Program-made: the position numbers and the translations under genes | In this document: piece after piece, positions 29,601-30,928 of the stretch | Layout: each line of letters starts with the position of its first letter | Numbering within the stretch: the stretch's first letter is position 1 | The notes under the pieces: generated by a model | Database searches by the model: none | What the model was told of the DNA's origin: nothing | The model's input: the letters and a program-made list of their open reading frames with translations, nothing else | Source: a virus | Virus record (IMG/VR): IMGVR_UViG_3300027668_000061 | Coordinates: 1-30,928 of that record | Length of the DNA stretch: 30,928 nucleotides | Direction: 5' to 3' (one strand)

Positions 29601-29635
29601 AAAAAAAACCGTCTTCAACAAAGAAAACGGCTTTT
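29601..29635 (-). terminator. Rho-independent terminator after the small membrane peptide
   Basis: On the minus strand AAAAGCCGTTTTC (29635-29623) pairs with GAAGACGGTTTTT (29616-29604), 13 bp with two G-U pairs and a six-base loop, followed by TTT for eight T in all. It ends the cluster of tiny genes. Confidence 0.85.
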
Positions 29636-29663
29636 AAACAAAATCAAATATTAATAAAAAGAC

Positions 29664-29810
29664 CTATAAAACATCTTCTTTTTTATTTAATGCAATAGAA
29701 ATTCCTATTACTGAAAGGAACGTTCCGGCCCAAATATCATTGAAAATAAAAAATTGTCTAAGTCCAAATAACATAAATAAAATAAACAAAATAACTTTAA
29801 TAGCTTTCAT
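29664..29810 (-). CDS. 48-aa membrane peptide
   Basis: ATG at 29810 after ACTATT. Two hydrophobic segments, 'AIKVILFILFMLFGL' (3-17) and 'WAGTFLSVIGISIAL' (27-41), separated by a short turn, with a charged C-terminus (NKKEDVL): a helical hairpin in the membrane. It follows the 40-aa zinc-ribbon-like peptide and is closed by a terminator. Role unknown. Confidence 0.65.
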   Translation of the reverse strand: MKAIKVILFILFMLFGLRQFFIFNDIWAGTFLSVIGISIALNKKEDVL

Positions 29811-29821
29811 AATAGTTTTTT

Positions 29822-29944
29822 TTAAAGGTTATTAATTTGCCAACATTTCTCAGAACAAACCCCGGGTTCATCAATGGCTTTATCACAAATATTGCAAGCG
29901 AATTCCTTTTCGTCTTCAGGATAGAAATTGTCAAAATAACTCAT
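29822..29944 (-). CDS. 40-aa zinc-ribbon-like peptide
   Basis: ATG at 29944 (MSYFDNFYPEDEKEF) with 'CNICDKAIDEPGVCSEKCW', giving C-x2-C-x9-C-x3-C, a likely zinc-binding treble-clef or ribbon. It starts 2 bases after the DUF3310 gene stop, so it belongs to the same transcript. Small zinc peptides of this kind are frequent in phage early regions. No specific function. Confidence 0.68.
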   Translation of the reverse strand: MSYFDNFYPEDEKEFACNICDKAIDEPGVCSEKCWQINNL

Positions 29945-29946
29945 AT

Positions 29947-30162
29947 TTATTTTTTATATTTAATTTCAGTCTCTAAATAATAAAGTTCACGTTCTAAATA
30001 ATCAATTGCCTTTTCCAAATCTTGAATTTCATTTTCCTTTTTACCGGCGCGGCAAACGTACTTTATCACATTGCCTAAATTAAAGTTTAGATTATAATGC
30101 TTTATAACATCAATTAAATCGTAATCCTCGCCACTTTCATAATGTTCGGGTGTATTGCTCAT
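29947..30162 (-). CDS. DUF3310 protein (T7 gp1.7-like nucleotide kinase family)
   Basis: 71 aa: 'PEHYESGEDYDLIDVIKHYN' (5-24), 'LNFNLGNVIKYVCRAGKKEN' and 'DLEKAIDYLERELYYLE' match DUF3310, the domain of T7 gp1.7, known to have nucleotide kinase activity in T7. This copy is a stand-alone version, much shorter than T7 gp1.7, so activity is uncertain. Its ATG overlaps the stop of the gene at 30159 (ATGA). Confidence 0.9.
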   Translation of the reverse strand: MSNTPEHYESGEDYDLIDVIKHYNLNFNLGNVIKYVCRAGKKENEIQDLEKAIDYLERELYYLETEIKYKK

Positions 30163-30308
30163 AATTTAAAATTTAGTATTCTTAAAACGCTTCTTTTTAA
30201 TTTATTAAAAAACGTTTGGTTTTGTATTTCTTTTAATTGCGCTAAACTATGAATAAAAATTCTTTTCTTTTTATGAACGATAAATAATTTATTCGAATCG
30301 TTTTTCAT
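30159..30308 (-). CDS. 49-aa basic peptide
   Basis: ATG at 30308 (MKNDSNKLFIVHKKKRIFIH), 49 aa, very basic, then 'FFNKLKRSVLRILNF'. TGA overlaps the DUF3310 start (ATGA), and it begins 10 bases after the preceding gene's stop, supporting it as real. No family recognised. Confidence 0.6.
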   Translation of the reverse strand: MKNDSNKLFIVHKKKRIFIHSLAQLKEIQNQTFFNKLKRSVLRILNFKL

Positions 30309-30318
30309 TAGGCGCCTT

Positions 30319-30654
30319 TTATAATATTTCTTTTATATTGATTTCAATATTTTTCAACCATTCTTCAAATCTGTTTTGTCTTGTCAAAACTATTTCAAAT
30401 CTTCTTGAATCATTCATAATTTCAATATTTATTTTATCCGAAACCTTTTCTTTAAATCCCTGAACTAAATAATCTAATTGTTTTAAATCTCTTTTATATT
30501 TTGTTCCGAAAATGTATTGATTCTTAAAAACTTTATTCAATTGCTCTCGTGGTACTCTAAATTTTTGTGTTATTGTTTTACCATTAAGCAAAAATATTCC
30601 GGTCCTATTTAATTTAACAGACAACTCGAACTCAAAATGCGTTGATTCATTCAT
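30319..30654 (-). CDS. Hypothetical 111-aa protein
   Basis: Unrecognised soluble protein with a beta-rich start ('FEFELSVKLNRTGIFLLNGK', 8-27) and a helical end ('FEEWLKNIEINIKEIL'). It starts 1 base after the 42-aa ORF and is the largest of the small-gene cluster. Could be an early host-takeover protein by position; no evidence in sequence. Confidence 0.7.
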   Translation of the reverse strand: MNESTHFEFELSVKLNRTGIFLLNGKTITQKFRVPREQLNKVFKNQYIFGTKYKRDLKQLDYLVQGFKEKVSDKINIEIMNDSRRFEIVLTRQNRFEEWLKNIEINIKEIL

Positions 30655-30655
30655 T

Positions 30656-30784
30656 TTAAATGACTTTTACGTTACCATTAGCATAATGCTCGCAGATTAT
30701 ACCGGTTTTTAAAATAACCGTCTTAAATGGCTTAATATTAAGATTTACTAATTGAGCGATAATTTTTCTTTTAATTCCTTTCAT
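30656..30784 (-). CDS. 42-aa basic peptide
   Basis: ATG at 30784 after AAAAAAACAAG (A-rich leader), stop TAA one base before the start of the 30319 gene. Sequence 'MKGIKRKIIAQLVNLNIKPF' then 'KTVILKTGIICEHYANGNVK'. In the circular genome it follows the 34-264 gene. Tight spacing supports it; function unknown. Confidence 0.6.
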   Translation of the reverse strand: MKGIKRKIIAQLVNLNIKPFKTVILKTGIICEHYANGNVKVI

Positions 30785-30793
30785 CTTGTTTTT

Positions 30794-30928
30794 TTTTAAA
30801 AGGGGTTTTTACACCCCGTTGTTTTTTTAGTTATTTATTAACCATTTATCTTTTAATCTAAAAGTTTTTCTTATTATTTCAATATTTATAATATTGTTTT
30901 TAGGATTTAACATTTTGATAATGCTATT
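30794..30928. repeat. Terminal direct repeat, right copy (with truncated gene copy)
   Basis: Second copy of the first 135 bases. Positions 30827-30928 on the minus strand repeat the C-terminal codons of the small gene at 34-264; this is an assembly overlap and not a separate broken gene. The only difference, G30802 against C9, falls in the stem of the hairpin that follows that gene. Confidence 0.95.

Noticed and set aside
1-30928. Integrase, excisionase, attP, lysogeny repressor, CRISPR array, IS element, retron or DGR
   Set aside because: No recombinase or reverse transcriptase motifs were found in any frame, and no array of regularly spaced repeats. The only HTH candidate is a 65-aa protein.

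Overview
The window is one strictly unidirectional, AT-rich viral genome: a tailed bacteriophage with siphovirus-type structural genes and an HK97-fold capsid. Every convincing gene lies on the minus strand. The last 135 bases (30794-30928) repeat the first 135 with a single mismatch, so the contig closes into a unit of about 30,793 bp; it is either a circularised assembly or a molecule with short terminal repeats. The host is probably a member of the Bacteroidota, most likely Flavobacteriia-like. The reasons are the absence of Shine-Dalgarno sequences, A-rich leaders of the type AACAAAAACAAAACAAATG before starts, promoter-like TAnnTTTG boxes, and tail and lysis genes of the type seen in Flavobacterium and Cellulophaga phages.

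Layout in the direction of transcription (high to low coordinates, wrapping at the ends). (1) 30.8-29.2 kb: a run of tiny genes, including a DUF3310 protein, a zinc-ribbon-like peptide, a two-helix membrane peptide and a PD-(D/E)XK protein. (2) 29.1-27.2 kb: head-tail connection genes (gp6-like, joining protein, HK97 gp10-like, tail completion). (3) 27.2-22.4 kb: holin, two tandem paralogous LamG fibre proteins, a small membrane protein overlapping a T7-lysozyme-type amidase. (4) 22.3-16.0 kb: tail tube, tail assembly chaperones joined by a lambda-like -1 frameshift site, tape measure, tail-tip protein with an internal carbohydrate-binding-like domain. (5) 15.9-7.4 kb: small HTH regulator, ERF annealing protein, SSB-like protein, RecE-type exonuclease, DnaA domain IV-only protein, VRR-NUC nuclease, replication initiator, a further PD-(D/E)XK protein, TOPRIM primase-helicase, ParB-domain protein. 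(6) 7.3-0.4 kb: terminase small and large subunits, portal, MuF-type minor head protein carrying a zinc-protease-like domain, prohead protease, capsid. (7) One small gene at 264-34 bridges back across the contig ends.

How the genes work together: the recombination genes (exonuclease, ERF, SSB-like) and the replication genes (initiator with iteron-like repeats inside it, DnaA-IV protein, primase-helicase) form one block that probably starts from a promoter before the HTH gene. Good rho-independent terminators separate modules, and promoter-like boxes often follow directly, so transcription looks punctuated. No integrase, excisionase, typical CI-like repressor, tRNA gene, CRISPR array, IS element or reverse transcriptase was seen, which favours a lytic lifestyle. 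No gene-free stretch exceeds 300 bases.

The most interesting points are the MuF-zincin fusion, a conserved 23-bp promoter or operator motif at four places, two similarly organised small cassettes each containing a GC-rich folded element, the intragenic iteron-like repeats, and the GGGAAAG frameshift site.
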